In this document: piece by piece, positions 54,319 to 62,878 of the stretch
Layout of the letters: each line of letters opens with the position of its first letter
Numbering within the stretch: the first letter of the stretch is position 1
NCBI RefSeq assembly: GCF_039566955.1
Contig: NZ_CP154796.1
Coordinates: 6,882,001-6,946,000, forward strand
Source: Micromonospora sp. DSM 45708
GTDB lineage: Bacteria > Actinomycetota > Actinomycetes > Mycobacteriales > Micromonosporaceae
DNA: 64,000 nucleotides
Reading direction: 5' to 3'
The notes under the pieces: generated by a model
Told to the model about the DNA's origin: nothing
What the model saw: the letters and a program-made list of their open reading frames with translations, nothing else
Databases searched by the model: none
Translations under genes and position numbers: made by a program

Positions 54319-57300
54319 TCACGCCTCCAGATCAGCCAGCACGGTCGGCAGTTGGCCGGCGGCCTGGGCGACCGCGGCGGGGGTGGTGTCCAGGTGCTTC
54401 AGCAGCCCGTCGACGTACGACACGTCGACCCGGACCTTCTGCACGCGCCCGTCGACGTCGCGCATGACGAACTCACGGAACCCGAGCCGGTTGGCGGAAC
54501 CGCTGTCGGCCTGGGAGAGCGAGGCGAGGGTGGCCTCGTAGCCGTCGTCGACCGGCACCCGCAGCAGCCGCAGCGCCTCGGAGGCGATCTCGCTGTCCTC
54601 GGCGATCCGGCCGACGAAGACGGTGGAGACGAGGTTCTGCACGTCGAGGCCGAGGATGTCCTTCGGGTTCTGCGAGGCGACCAGCGCGGCCAGGTTCCAC
54701 TTCCGGGAGTCGCGGGCGAGCCGGACCAGGAACGACCGCCCGGAGCGCCAGCCCTCCATGAAGTGCGCCTCGTCCAGGCCGACCAGCTTCCGGGAGGCCA
54801 TCGACCCGCCGTAGCAGCGGCGGACCGCCAGCCGGTGCGCGGTGTGCAGCATCGGCAGGGCCAGGGCCTCCTCGGCCGACCAGTACTCGCGCTCGATCTT
54901 GAGGTCGGGCAGCCGGAGACCGGCCATGGTGATCACGGTGAGCGCGGCGTCGGCGCCGAGCAGCCCTTCCGGCGGGCGGCCGAAGAAGAGCATGGCCAGC
55001 GGCATCTCGGCGGTGTCGAGCAGCAGGTTCGCCAGTTCGCGGCCGGCGTCGTCGTCGAGCCCCTGGAGGCAGGCGACCACGTCGTCCAGGGTGGAGGTCT
55101 CCTCGGCCGGCACCTGGCGTACGGCGTGCCGGAACAGCGTGGCGGTGGACGCCTCCCGGGCCACCTGCGGTGGCACCAGCATCATGCAGATGTCCTGCAC
55201 CAGCATCCGGCGTTCGGCGCGGGCGTTGGAGACGGCGATCTCGAACTCCCGGTCGCCGGCCGCGCCGGCGCCGAACTCGCTGCGCAGCGGCGTGGGGATC
55301 AGCGCGTACGGGGCCAGGGTGCCCTGTTCGGAGCCGGTCAGGTTGAGCACCCGCGCGTACGGGGCCAGCTCGGGCATGGCGCAGAGCCGGGCCAGCGGGC
55401 CGGACGGGTCGAGCAGCGTCACCTGCACGCCGCGTCGCGCGGCGAGGTAGCCGAGCGCGCCGAGCAGCGTGGACTTGCCACCACCAGGCTCGGCGACGAA
55501 GACGGCGAGCCCGGAGCGTTCGCGCACCTCCATCGGGAAGTGCAGGTCGAGGAAGACCGGGCGACGGCAGGTGCCGGCGGTCCGGCCGATCAGGTCGCCG
55601 CGCCGGTCGCCGACCGTGGACGCGGCCTGGGGCAGCGCGGCGGCGAGCAGTTGGACCGGCATCCGCCGGACGTATCCGGTGTTGGCGATGGGCTCGCCGG
55701 GGATGAACTCGCGGGCCAGCCAGTCCTGGTTCTTCGGGTGCTGGAGCGAGATCCGCAGCTCGCGGGAGTAGAGCTGGATGAGGCGGCGGGCCCGCTCCAG
55801 GCACTCCTCCCGGGTGCGCCCGCCGACCGCGATCCGGTGCCAGCCGTGGGCCCGGGCCGAGTCGACCGGCAGCCCGGTGGTCATCTCGTCACCGATCACC
55901 AGTGCCCGCTTGGCGAGCCGTTCCAGCTCGGGTGGGGCGTCGATGCCGTGCTCGGCGTAGTCGAGCTGTTGGGAGCGGATCATCCGGAGCCGGTGTTCGA
56001 GGTTCCGGAAGGAGTCGTTGGGGCCGAGGAGGTCGACCCGGGTGGACAGCTCCATCGGCCACGGCAGCCGCTCGTGGAAGTGCAGCCAGGGCTCGTGCCG
56101 CTCGGGGATCTCCAGCGGCTCCATCCGGCCGACCGCGAGCACGGCCACGTGCCGTTCCTCGCCGGTCATCCGGTTGACCAGCTTCACCGTGGAGCCGTAC
56201 GGGGTGCGGTAGCGCTCGACCTGCTCGGTGAGGGCCAGCAGGTCGCCGCGTTCCCATCGGCCGTTGGTGATCGGGGAGAGCACGCCGGGCGGCGCCATGC
56301 AGAGCGCCACCGAGCGGTAGAGCAGCCATTCCAGCTCGGGCGCGGTGACCCGGCGGCCCCGCATGCCGAACGCGCCGAGCACCTCGTCGAACTGTTCGAC
56401 GGTGCGGCCCAGCCGGCGTCGTTCGCCGTCGGCGGTGCCCCGGCCGAATGTGCGCAGCAGGCGCTCGGTGAGCGAGTCGCCGAGCGACCGGCGGGCGAAG
56501 GTGACCCCGAGGTAGGTCTGGCCCTCGGCGTGGTTGACGGACATGAGGTGCCGCTGGGCGGCGACCAGGTGGTCGGCCCAGCCGGTGGTGCCGGGCACGT
56601 CGGGCAGCGGGGTGGCGGTGTGCGCGTCGATGGTGCGCGCCCACTCGTCGGCCGGGAAGGGCCGGGTGGTGCGGCGCAGGTGCAGCCGGAACCCGGCCAG
56701 GCCGGCGTACTGCTCGGAGATCGCCGAGAGGAGCGCCTCGCGTTCGGCGTCCGGGCGGAACGCCCAGCGCACCTCGGGCAGCCAGTACCAGGCGGTGACC
56801 GTGTTGGGGGTGAAGGTGAGGTGACCGGCGATCTCGGTGATGGCCAGCTCGACCGCCGGGTCCCGGTCGCCGAACTTGATCTTCGGGGCGCGGACCCGGA
56901 CCGGCTTGGCGGGCTTGTTCCGGCGTTCGGCCGAGCGCTGCCGGGGCGGCGTGACCTCGCGGTGCGCGGGGCGGCCGACCTCCCGGGACGGCGCCGGCCG
57001 GTCCACCAGGTCGGGTGCCGGCTCCCGCCGGTCGGTGCGGTGCGCGGCGGCCCGGACCTCGGCGTGCGGGGGCGGCGGGAGCGCGGGTTCGCCGACCGGC
57101 TCCGGCTCGGCGGTGGGTCGGAGCGCGAGCCGCTCGCCCGCTTGCAGCGGCACCCGGCTGCGGGTCGCGGGCGGCGGGTCGAGCGCGGGCGGTTCGGCGG
57201 GCGCGGCGAGCGCGTGCTCCGGCCGGGGCCGCTCCACCGCGCGTACGCCGGGGGCCGGCTCCCGGGCCGGCGGCTCGGGGTGGGCCGGTGGCGCCGGTTC

Positions 57301-57693
57301 GGTCGGCGCGGCGGGCTGGTGCGGGATCGGCAGCGCGTCGCGGCCGACGCCGCGCCGGGGCGGGGCCACCACCGGCTCGACCGGCAGGGCCGGCGGGACG
57401 GACGGGGCGGGCCGGCGGACCCGGGGCTGAGCGCCGCCGAACAGGTCGAGGAAGGGCGAGTCGATGTCGCCGTCGGGGCGTACCGGCTCACGGGTGTCGC
57501 CACCGCACGGGGCGAGCGGACGTGGCGGCTGGAACACGCCGACCCGGCCGTGGCCGGGGCTGGTGACGAGCGCCGGGTCCAGCACGACCTCGTCCAGATC
57601 CTCGTCCGGCGGGTAGTCGAACGATCGCGTACGGTTACCGGGCGTGTCGGCCGGGCGTCCGGCCGGGGAACCCGGCGTGGAAGAGCGACTCAT
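54319..57693 (-). CDS. VirB4-like secretion ATPase with long Pro-rich N-terminus
   Basis: 1124 aa. The first 270 residues are Pro/Glu/Arg-rich and apparently disordered. The body matches the VirB4/TraC/TcpF group: an N-terminal VirB4 domain with GWADHLVAAQRHLMSVNHAEG and ELEWLLYRSVALCM, then the ATPase with Walker A AEPGGGKSTLLGALG (Lys about 740) and Walker B KLVGLDEAHFM (Asp about 974), followed by SQNPKDILGLDVQNLVSTVFVGR. VirB4 energises assembly and substrate passage in type IV secretion. Third gene of the operon; the motif set is complete, so it is probably active. Confidence 0.88.
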   Translation of the reverse strand: MSRSSTPGSPAGRPADTPGNRTRSFDYPPDEDLDEVVLDPALVTSPGHGRVGVFQPPRPLAPCGGDTREPVRPDGDIDSPFLDLFGGAQPRVRRPAPSVPPALPVEPVVAPPRRGVGRDALPIPHQPAAPTEPAPPAHPEPPAREPAPGVRAVERPRPEHALAAPAEPPALDPPPATRSRVPLQAGERLALRPTAEPEPVGEPALPPPPHAEVRAAAHRTDRREPAPDLVDRPAPSREVGRPAHREVTPPRQRSAERRNKPAKPVRVRAPKIKFGDRDPAVELAITEIAGHLTFTPNTVTAWYWLPEVRWAFRPDAEREALLSAISEQYAGLAGFRLHLRRTTRPFPADEWARTIDAHTATPLPDVPGTTGWADHLVAAQRHLMSVNHAEGQTYLGVTFARRSLGDSLTERLLRTFGRGTADGERRRLGRTVEQFDEVLGAFGMRGRRVTAPELEWLLYRSVALCMAPPGVLSPITNGRWERGDLLALTEQVERYRTPYGSTVKLVNRMTGEERHVAVLAVGRMEPLEIPERHEPWLHFHERLPWPMELSTRVDLLGPNDSFRNLEHRLRMIRSQQLDYAEHGIDAPPELERLAKRALVIGDEMTTGLPVDSARAHGWHRIAVGGRTREECLERARRLIQLYSRELRISLQHPKNQDWLAREFIPGEPIANTGYVRRMPVQLLAAALPQAASTVGDRRGDLIGRTAGTCRRPVFLDLHFPMEVRERSGLAVFVAEPGGGKSTLLGALGYLAARRGVQVTLLDPSGPLARLCAMPELAPYARVLNLTGSEQGTLAPYALIPTPLRSEFGAGAAGDREFEIAVSNARAERRMLVQDICMMLVPPQVAREASTATLFRHAVRQVPAEETSTLDDVVACLQGLDDDAGRELANLLLDTAEMPLAMLFFGRPPEGLLGADAALTVITMAGLRLPDLKIEREYWSAEEALALPMLHTAHRLAVRRCYGGSMASRKLVGLDEAHFMEGWRSGRSFLVRLARDSRKWNLAALVASQNPKDILGLDVQNLVSTVFVGRIAEDSEIASEALRLLRVPVDDGYEATLASLSQADSGSANRLGFREFVMRDVDGRVQKVRVDVSYVDGLLKHLDTTPAAVAQAAGQLPTVLADLEA

Positions 57694-57742
57694 GCGACCG
57701 CCTCACCCGCGTGGTTCGTCTGCGCCGTCGGCCTACGCCCGG

Positions 57743-58105
57743 TCATGCCAGTTCCTCCCGGATCCTGATCCGGCTCGCGACGAGTCGCGGGTCCCGCAGC
57801 TCGGCGGCCGGCTCCCGGGTGCGTCGCCAGTCGGTCAGCGCGGTCCGGATGACCATGCGCGCCGGTCGGTCCGGGTCGACGTACCGGAAGATGAACGAGG
57901 TCGTCACGATGGCGAGCGAGATCTCCCAGGCGGGGAAGAGCTCGACCTGGAGCGTGAACAACCAGTGGATGAACACGTAGAGGGGTACGAGCAGCATGAA
58001 CAGGCCGTACTGGGCGTACGGCAGGTGGACGGGCAGGGTGTAGCCGGGCGGCCCCAGGTAGACGAGGCGAGCCCGGTAGATGTCGTCGTCGGTGCGCAGC
58101 CGCAT
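57743..58105 (-). CDS. PrgI/TcpE-like small membrane protein
   Basis: 120 aa. A short head (RLRTDDDIYRARLVYLGPPGYTLPVHLPYAQYG) precedes two closely spaced membrane helices (LFMLLVPLYVFIHWLFTL and ISLAIVTTSFIFRYV), then a basic tail. Two-helix proteins directly upstream of VirB4-type ATPases in Gram-positive conjugation systems are PrgI or TcpE, VirB3 counterparts. The assignment is by topology and position. Confidence 0.7.
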   Translation of the reverse strand: MRLRTDDDIYRARLVYLGPPGYTLPVHLPYAQYGLFMLLVPLYVFIHWLFTLQVELFPAWEISLAIVTTSFIFRYVDPDRPARMVIRTALTDWRRTREPAAELRDPRLVASRIRIREELA

Positions 58106-58119
58106 CGTCGCCCAACGCC

Positions 58120-58434
58120 CTACTCGAAGATGAGGTTGATCAGGTAGTCGCCGACGAAGAAAAGTGTGGCCGCGCCGGCGATGAAGGCCAGCCCGATGAT
58201 GGCGATGGCGGAGCTGGTCAGCACCTTGGAGATCTCACCCCGGCTGGCCCGGCCGATGAAGATCACGCCGAGTACGGCGAGCAGGATCGGCGCCACCTTG
58301 CTGGCGAAGAACGTGACGACGTTGTCGGTGTCGATGCCCTTCGGAGCCGGCTCGGCGAGTGGAGTCGACGCCAGGGTGTGGAGCGCGTGGTCGACGGCGG
58401 TGGACGCCGTTGCCATGAGCTCGATGGCGATCAC
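58120..58434 (-). CDS. Pilin-like two-helix peptide (VirB2/TrbC-like candidate)
   Basis: 104 aa from GTG 58434, six bases after GGGGAGG; a TTG at 58449 and an ATG at 58416 are alternatives. A polar N-terminus of about 45 residues precedes two membrane helices (FFASKVAPILLAVLGVIFIG and SAIAIIGLAFIAGAATLFFVG) separated by a short basic loop RASRGEISK. This resembles VirB2/TrbC pilins and similar small subunits at the head of conjugation operons. First gene of the seven-gene operon, 14 bases upstream of the PrgI-like gene. Confidence 0.65.
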   Translation of the reverse strand: MIAIELMATASTAVDHALHTLASTPLAEPAPKGIDTDNVVTFFASKVAPILLAVLGVIFIGRASRGEISKVLTSSAIAIIGLAFIAGAATLFFVGDYLINLIFE

Positions 58435-58700
58435 TGGAAACCTCCCCAAAGGTCGCGGCCGGCGGCGCCGCGATGGTGCAGTTAGGCAAGCCTGGCGGGA
58501 TGGTGCTCGACGGGAGCAGCGCCGTCGACGCTGAGTCCGTCACCCACCACGAAGAGTGGTGAGCTTTGGGCGGATTCTTCCCGCTTCGGCCCTCCCCTCC
58601 GGGCTTCGCCATCTCGATGCTGGGCAATTCCAAAGCGTACGGGCCGGCCACCTTTGCGACAAGCCGCGAAGAGTAGGCCCGCTTCGACCCGGACGACCGA

Positions 58701-58716
58701 TCGTACACCTGTTCTA
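58701..58716. promoter_or_regulatory. SOS-box-like palindrome
   Basis: TCGTACACCTGTTCTA matches the actinobacterial LexA consensus TCGAACNNNNGTTCGA at 10 of 12 fixed positions. It lies about 80 bases upstream of folP and about 270 upstream of the secretion-like operon. Confidence 0.4.
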
Positions 58717-58781
58717 ACGCGCACGTCAGGGGTGCCGTGTCCGGGGCGCGCCCGGTCGCCGGAAGCCCTGCTGGCGAACGG

Positions 58782-58787
58782 TACTGT
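58782..58787 (+). promoter_or_regulatory. Leaderless-type -10 box for folP
   Basis: TACTGT, seven bases before the GTG at 58795. Confidence 0.5.
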
Positions 58788-58794
58788 CGGGTCC

Positions 58795-59673
58795 GTGACC
58801 GATCTGGTACGGGCGAACGCCCCGGTGGTGATGGGCGTCCTCAACGTCACGCCCGACTCGTTCTCCGACGGCGGCAGATACGCCGATCTGGACGCCGCCG
58901 TCGCACACGGGGTGCGACTCCGCGAGGCCGGCGCGGACCTGGTCGACGTCGGCGGCGAGTCGACCCGGCCCGGCGCCGACCGGATCGACGCGGAGACCGA
59001 GACCGCCCGGGTGCTGCCGGTGATCCGCGAGCTGAGCGCCGCCGGCATCCCGGTCAGCATCGACACCAGCCGGGCCCGGGTCGCCGAGGCGGTGCTCGCG
59101 GCCGGCGCGGACGTGGTGAACGACGTCTCCGGCGGGCTCGCCGACCCGGACATGGCCCGGGTGGTCCGGGACGCCGGCTGCCCCTGGGTGCTCATGCACT
59201 GGCGGGGCCCCTCGCGCGGCATGCGCGACCTGGCCACCTACACCGACGTGGTGGCCGACGTCCGGGCCGAGCTGGGGCAGCGGGTCGACGCGGCGCTCGC
59301 CGCCGGCGTCGCCGCCGACCGGATCATCGTCGACCCCGGGCTCGGCTTCGCCAAGACCGCCGCGCACAACTGGGAACTCAGCGCCCGCCTGCCCGAGCTG
59401 GTCGACCTCGGTTTCCCGCTGCTGTTCGGGGCCAGCCGCAAGTCCTACCTGGGCCGGCTGCTCCCGGACCCGGCCGGCGAGCCGCGCCCCACCGCCGGCC
59501 GGGAGGCCGCGACCATCGCGACAAGCGTGCTGGCCGTCGCGGCCGGCGCCTGGGGGGTACGCGTGCACGACGTCCGCGGCACGGCCGACGCGCTCGCGGT
59601 CTGGCGGGCCACCGGCCGCCCGCGGCTGGCGGGTGCGGCGCGGGCCGGCGCCCGGAGCGGAGGGGACCGATGA
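58795..59673 (+). CDS. folP: Dihydropteroate synthase
   Basis: 292 aa, GTG start. Signature motifs MGVLNVTPDSFSDGG and LVDVGGESTRPGAD, then IPVSIDTSRA, VNDVSGG, VDPGLGFAKT, LFGASRKSYLG and the terminal VRVHDVRGTADAL. Joins p-aminobenzoate to dihydropterin pyrophosphate; the sulfonamide target. Its stop overlaps folB (ATGA). The folate set is split here: folE lies 12.8 kb upstream. Confidence 0.96.
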   Translation: MTDLVRANAPVVMGVLNVTPDSFSDGGRYADLDAAVAHGVRLREAGADLVDVGGESTRPGADRIDAETETARVLPVIRELSAAGIPVSIDTSRARVAEAVLAAGADVVNDVSGGLADPDMARVVRDAGCPWVLMHWRGPSRGMRDLATYTDVVADVRAELGQRVDAALAAGVAADRIIVDPGLGFAKTAAHNWELSARLPELVDLGFPLLFGASRKSYLGRLLPDPAGEPRPTAGREAATIATSVLAVAAGAWGVRVHDVRGTADALAVWRATGRPRLAGAARAGARSGGDR

Positions 59674-60029
59674 CCGACCGGATCGAGCTGACCGGCCTGC
59701 GCGCGCACGGGCGGCACGGCGTCTACGACTTCGAGCGGGCCCAGGGGCAGGAGTTCGTGGTCGACGCCGTGCTCGAACTCGACCTGGGCCCGGCCGCCCG
59801 CTCCGACGAGGTGACCGACACCGTGCACTACGGCGAGTTGGCCGAGCGGCTGGTCGCCGTGCTCACCGGTGAGCCGGTGAACCTGATCGAGACGCTCGCC
59901 GACCGGCTGCTCGCGGTCTGCCTGGCCGAGCCGCTGGTCGTGGCCGCGACGGTGACCGTGCACAAGCCGGAGGCCCCGATCCCGCACGCCTTCCGCGACG
60001 TGGCCGTCACGATGCGGCGTACCCGGTGA
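59670..60029 (+). CDS. folB: Dihydroneopterin aldolase
   Basis: 119 aa. IELTGLRAHGRHGVYDFERAQGQEFVVD at the start and DTVHYGELAERL, LIETLADRL and VTVHKPEAPI later match FolB; the active-site Glu and Lys are in the last two segments. Converts dihydroneopterin to hydroxymethyl-dihydropterin. Coupled to folP and folK by 4-base overlaps. Confidence 0.95.
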   Translation: MTDRIELTGLRAHGRHGVYDFERAQGQEFVVDAVLELDLGPAARSDEVTDTVHYGELAERLVAVLTGEPVNLIETLADRLLAVCLAEPLVVAATVTVHKPEAPIPHAFRDVAVTMRRTR

Positions 60030-60553
60030 CCCGGGCCGTGCTGTCGATCGGCAGCAACCTCGGCGACCGCCTCGACCACCTGCGCGGCGCGGTGGCCGCG
60101 CTCGGCGACGGCGTGCTGCTGGTCTCCGGCGTCTACGAGACTCCACCGTGGGGGGACGCGGAGCAGCCCGCGTACCTGAACGCCGCGGTGATGGTCGCGG
60201 ACCCGGCGGCGGCGCCGGAGGACTGGCTGGCACGGGCCCGGGCCGCCGAGGCGGCGGCCGGCCGGACCCGCGACCCGGCGCGGCGGTACGGGCCGCGCAC
60301 GCTCGACGTGGACGTGATCGCGGTCTGGGACGCCGCCGGGCAGCCGGTGCTCAGCGACGATCCCGAGCTGACCCTGCCGCACCCCCGGGCGCACCTGCGG
60401 GCGTTCGTGCTGCGGCCGTGGATCGACATCGAGCCGCACGGCCGGCTGCCCGGGCACGGCTGGCTGACCGACCTGCTCAACGCCGAGCCGCTGGCCGCCG
60501 ACGCCCTGGAACTGAGCCCACGGCCCGATCTGACGCTAGAGTCGGACGCATGA
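60026..60553 (+). CDS. folK: Hydroxymethyl-dihydropterin pyrophosphokinase
   Basis: 175 aa, GTG start overlapping folB. LSIGSNLGDRLDHLRGAV, VYETPPWGDAEQPAYLNAAV, the signature RYGPRTLDVDVI and LPHPRAHLRAFVLRPW identify HPPK. Provides the substrate of FolP. The final 25 residues are a low-conservation extension. Confidence 0.95.
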   Translation: MTRAVLSIGSNLGDRLDHLRGAVAALGDGVLLVSGVYETPPWGDAEQPAYLNAAVMVADPAAAPEDWLARARAAEAAAGRTRDPARRYGPRTLDVDVIAVWDAAGQPVLSDDPELTLPHPRAHLRAFVLRPWIDIEPHGRLPGHGWLTDLLNAEPLAADALELSPRPDLTLESDA

Positions 60554-61080
60554 GTACGGCCCGGCCCCCGCAGGACCCCGACCGCTTCCGGATGGGTCCG
60601 ACCCGGGTCTCCACGCTGGTCGTGGCCGGTCTGGCCGCCGCGGCGGTGGCCTGGCTGCTGATCAGCGGTTTCTACTACGACTTCGCCCCGGACCTGCCGT
60701 GGCTGCCGGTGGTCACGCTGGCCGGGTTGGCCGTGCTGGAGGGCTACGCGGCGGCCAACACCCGCGCCCGGGTCGAGCGCCGGCCCGGCCGGGAGCCGGT
60801 GAATCCGCTCCTGGTCGCCCGCTTCGTGGTGCTCGCCAAGGCGTCCGCGCTGGCCGGGGCCATCTTCGCCGGCTTCTACGCGGGCCTGGTCGGCTGGCTC
60901 TTCGTGGAGCGGACCAACGCCGCCGTCGGCGACCGTCCGGCCGCGGTGGCCGGCCTGGTCGCCTCGCTGGCCCTGGTCGTGGCCGCGCTCTGGCTGGAGC
61001 GCTCGTGCCGGGTGCCCGAGCAGGAGGACGACGAGGACCGGGAGCCGGGCGACCGGGAGACGCCGCGCGGGCGCCGCTGA
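60550..61080 (+). CDS. DUF3180 membrane protein
   Basis: 176 aa with four membrane helices (STLVVAGLAAAAVAWLLI first) and a highly charged C-terminal tail (EQEDDEDREPGDRE). DUF3180 proteins follow folK in many actinobacteria, as here; the function is unknown. The stop of folK overlaps its ATG, and a TAGAGT hexamer seven bases before the ATG hints at an additional internal promoter. Confidence 0.9.
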   Translation: MSTARPPQDPDRFRMGPTRVSTLVVAGLAAAAVAWLLISGFYYDFAPDLPWLPVVTLAGLAVLEGYAAANTRARVERRPGREPVNPLLVARFVVLAKASALAGAIFAGFYAGLVGWLFVERTNAAVGDRPAAVAGLVASLALVVAALWLERSCRVPEQEDDEDREPGDRETPRGRR

Positions 61081-61198
61081 GCAGAGGGTTTCCCCCGTCT
61101 CCGCCCGCAGGTACCGTCCCTGGCGACCGGAGAGCGACGGTCGCCACCGGTCCGCCCGCGAAGTGGGCCGGACGCGGCCAGCTGGGAGGCACGGGCCA

Positions 61199-62431
61199 AT
61201 GGGGTACGACGAGTCGGGCCGGACGGCGCCACCGGAGACGTCGTCCGGCGTGCCCGCCGCGGTGCTGGAGAACGTCTTCGACGACCCGTCCCACGGCGAG
61301 CCCGGCCGGGACCGGATCGCGGTGCACGTGGTCTGGGAGTTCCTGCTGCTGGCCGGCCTGATCGCGGTGACCTGGCTGCTCTGGCGCGAGGATTCGGACG
61401 CGTTGCGCGGCGGCGCGCTCAAGATGCTGCTGGTCGACGTGGCCGGGCTGGGCCTGCTCACGTTGGCCGCCGGCCTGAGCCTGCGGGCCGCCGCGGTGAA
61501 CCTCGCGGTCGGTCCGGTCGCGCTGGCCGCCGCGTTGCACTTCGCCGAGCAGGGCGACCGGGGCCTGCGGGACGCGCTGCTGCCGGCGCTGGCGGTGGCG
61601 GCGGCCGGTGGGCTGGCGCTCGCCCTGGCCGTGGTGGTGCTGCACGTGCCCGGCTGGGCGGCGAGCCTGGCCGGCGCGGCCGGTGTGATCGTCTGGCTGG
61701 AGCGGCGGACCGGCCCGGTCGCGGTCCAGGGCGACTACGACCCCCGCCGCACCGCGCTCTACCTCTTCGTCGGGTTCGCCGCGGTGGCCGTCCTCGGTGG
61801 TCTGTTCGGCGCGATCAAACCGGTACGCCGGCTGCTCGGCCGGTTCCGTCCGGTCGCCGACCCGGCGCGGCGGCGGGGCGCGGTGGCCGCCACGGTGACC
61901 GCGCTGGCGCTCGTCGGCTCCACCGTGCTGGCGATGCTCGGCGGGGTGCTGATCGCCGCGAACGGGCACGGCCCGGTCCCGCCGGGCACCGGGCTGGACT
62001 GGTCCGTGCTGGCGGTCGGCACCGTGCTGCTCGGCGGCACCAGCGCGTACGGCCGGCGCGGCGGCATCTTCGGCGCCCTGCTGGCGGTCTGCCTGGTGGT
62101 GGTGTTCCAGGTCTGGGCCGACGCGCACGACTGGACGATCAGCCGGTGGGCGGTGGGCGGCGCCGTCCTCGGTGCCGGGCTGGTGGTCACCCGACTGGTG
62201 GAGACGTTCGGCCGGCCCCGCCCGGCCGGGCCCGCCGCGGGCGCGCCCGCACCGCTCCGGTCGCCCGGCGACGGCACGATCAGCGGCGGTTGGGTGATGC
62301 CGCCGAGGCCCGAGCCGACCGACACCTGGCCGTCGGTGCTGCCGGTACGGGACACCGACACCCCGGTCGACGCCTGGGAGGCGCCGCGCTGGGAGAGCGA
62401 GCCACGACGGTGGGACACCGACGGCCGCTGA
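61199..62431 (+). CDS. Polytopic membrane protein (ABC permease-like appearance, function unknown)
   Basis: 410 aa. ATG 61199 follows GGGAGG. A soluble head of about 40 residues (MGYDESGRTAPPETS) precedes about eight to nine membrane helices in two groups, separated by a short basic loop (KPVRRLLGRFRPVADPARRR). The helices have the long Ala/Leu/Val-rich pattern sometimes auto-annotated as sugar or branched-chain amino acid ABC permease, but I see no EAA loop or other diagnostic motif. The C-terminal 70 residues are Pro/Trp/Asp-rich. Probably expressed independently of the folate operon. Confidence 0.7.
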   Translation: MGYDESGRTAPPETSSGVPAAVLENVFDDPSHGEPGRDRIAVHVVWEFLLLAGLIAVTWLLWREDSDALRGGALKMLLVDVAGLGLLTLAAGLSLRAAAVNLAVGPVALAAALHFAEQGDRGLRDALLPALAVAAAGGLALALAVVVLHVPGWAASLAGAAGVIVWLERRTGPVAVQGDYDPRRTALYLFVGFAAVAVLGGLFGAIKPVRRLLGRFRPVADPARRRGAVAATVTALALVGSTVLAMLGGVLIAANGHGPVPPGTGLDWSVLAVGTVLLGGTSAYGRRGGIFGALLAVCLVVVFQVWADAHDWTISRWAVGGAVLGAGLVVTRLVETFGRPRPAGPAAGAPAPLRSPGDGTISGGWVMPPRPEPTDTWPSVLPVRDTDTPVDAWEAPRWESEPRRWDTDGR

Positions 62432-62480
62432 CGCCCGCCGCCGGCGTCGCGTCCGGCGGGCCGGAGCTGATCTCGCCGGT

Positions 62481-62486
62481 TAGGCT
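62481..62486 (+). promoter_or_regulatory. Leaderless-type -10 box
   Basis: TAGGCT, seven bases before the ATG at 62494. Confidence 0.5.
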
Positions 62487-62493
62487 CGGCGGC

Positions 62494-62796
62494 ATGACGG
62501 AGACTCCTGCCCCCGGCGGCCGTACCTTCGACGAGCTCGACAGGCTCTCCACCGAGGAGCTGCGCGAGCAGGCGTTCCACCTGGCCCGGGAGCGTCGCGA
62601 CGTGGGGTTCTTCTGGTCGGTGCTGCGGCACCTGCCGAACGCCGACGAGGCCGCCGCCCTGGACGGTGCGCCCAACTCGGTCGGGCCGACCATCGACGAG
62701 GCCAACGCGTTGTGGCGCGAGCTGACCGGCCACGGCTACGAGGAGTCCGCGCCGCTGCTGCGTGCCGCCTTCATCGACTACCTGATGAAGCACTGA
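62494..62796 (+). CDS. Small conserved helical protein
   Basis: 100 aa, ATG 62494. Soluble and helical: RTFDELDRLSTEELREQAFHLARERRD, then FFWSVLRHLPNADEAAALDG and a C-terminal segment with APLLRAAFIDYLMKH. The pattern recalls a family of actinobacterial hypothetical proteins; no function known. Its TAGGCT box implies a leaderless transcript. Confidence 0.7.
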   Translation: MTETPAPGGRTFDELDRLSTEELREQAFHLARERRDVGFFWSVLRHLPNADEAAALDGAPNSVGPTIDEANALWRELTGHGYEESAPLLRAAFIDYLMKH

Positions 62797-62878
62797 CCCG
62801 GTGGCCGCGCGCCGGCCGGCGGCGGTCAGGCGGCCGGGCAGGTTTGCCCGCCGCGGCGGCCCGGGAACTGACCGTCCC

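Larger units (their letters stand above)
58435..58794. other. Divergent regulatory region between the secretion-like operon and folP
   Basis: 360 bases with no gene I can support. It is less GC-rich than its surroundings in places. It holds the ribosome site of the pilin-like gene at one end, the folP -10 box at the other, and a LexA-like palindrome at 58701-58716. Several short inverted repeats occur around 58540-58560 (CCACC...GGTGG). Confidence 0.6.

Noticed and set aside
54010..57768. A 1252-codon open frame opposite the VirB4-like gene
   Set aside because: Same antisense artefact; no motif, no ribosome site, and the opposite strand has full VirB4 motifs.
50645..58434. A complete integrative conjugative element
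   Set aside because: No integrase, relaxase, replication gene, tRNA or direct-repeat attachment site was found in or around the block.
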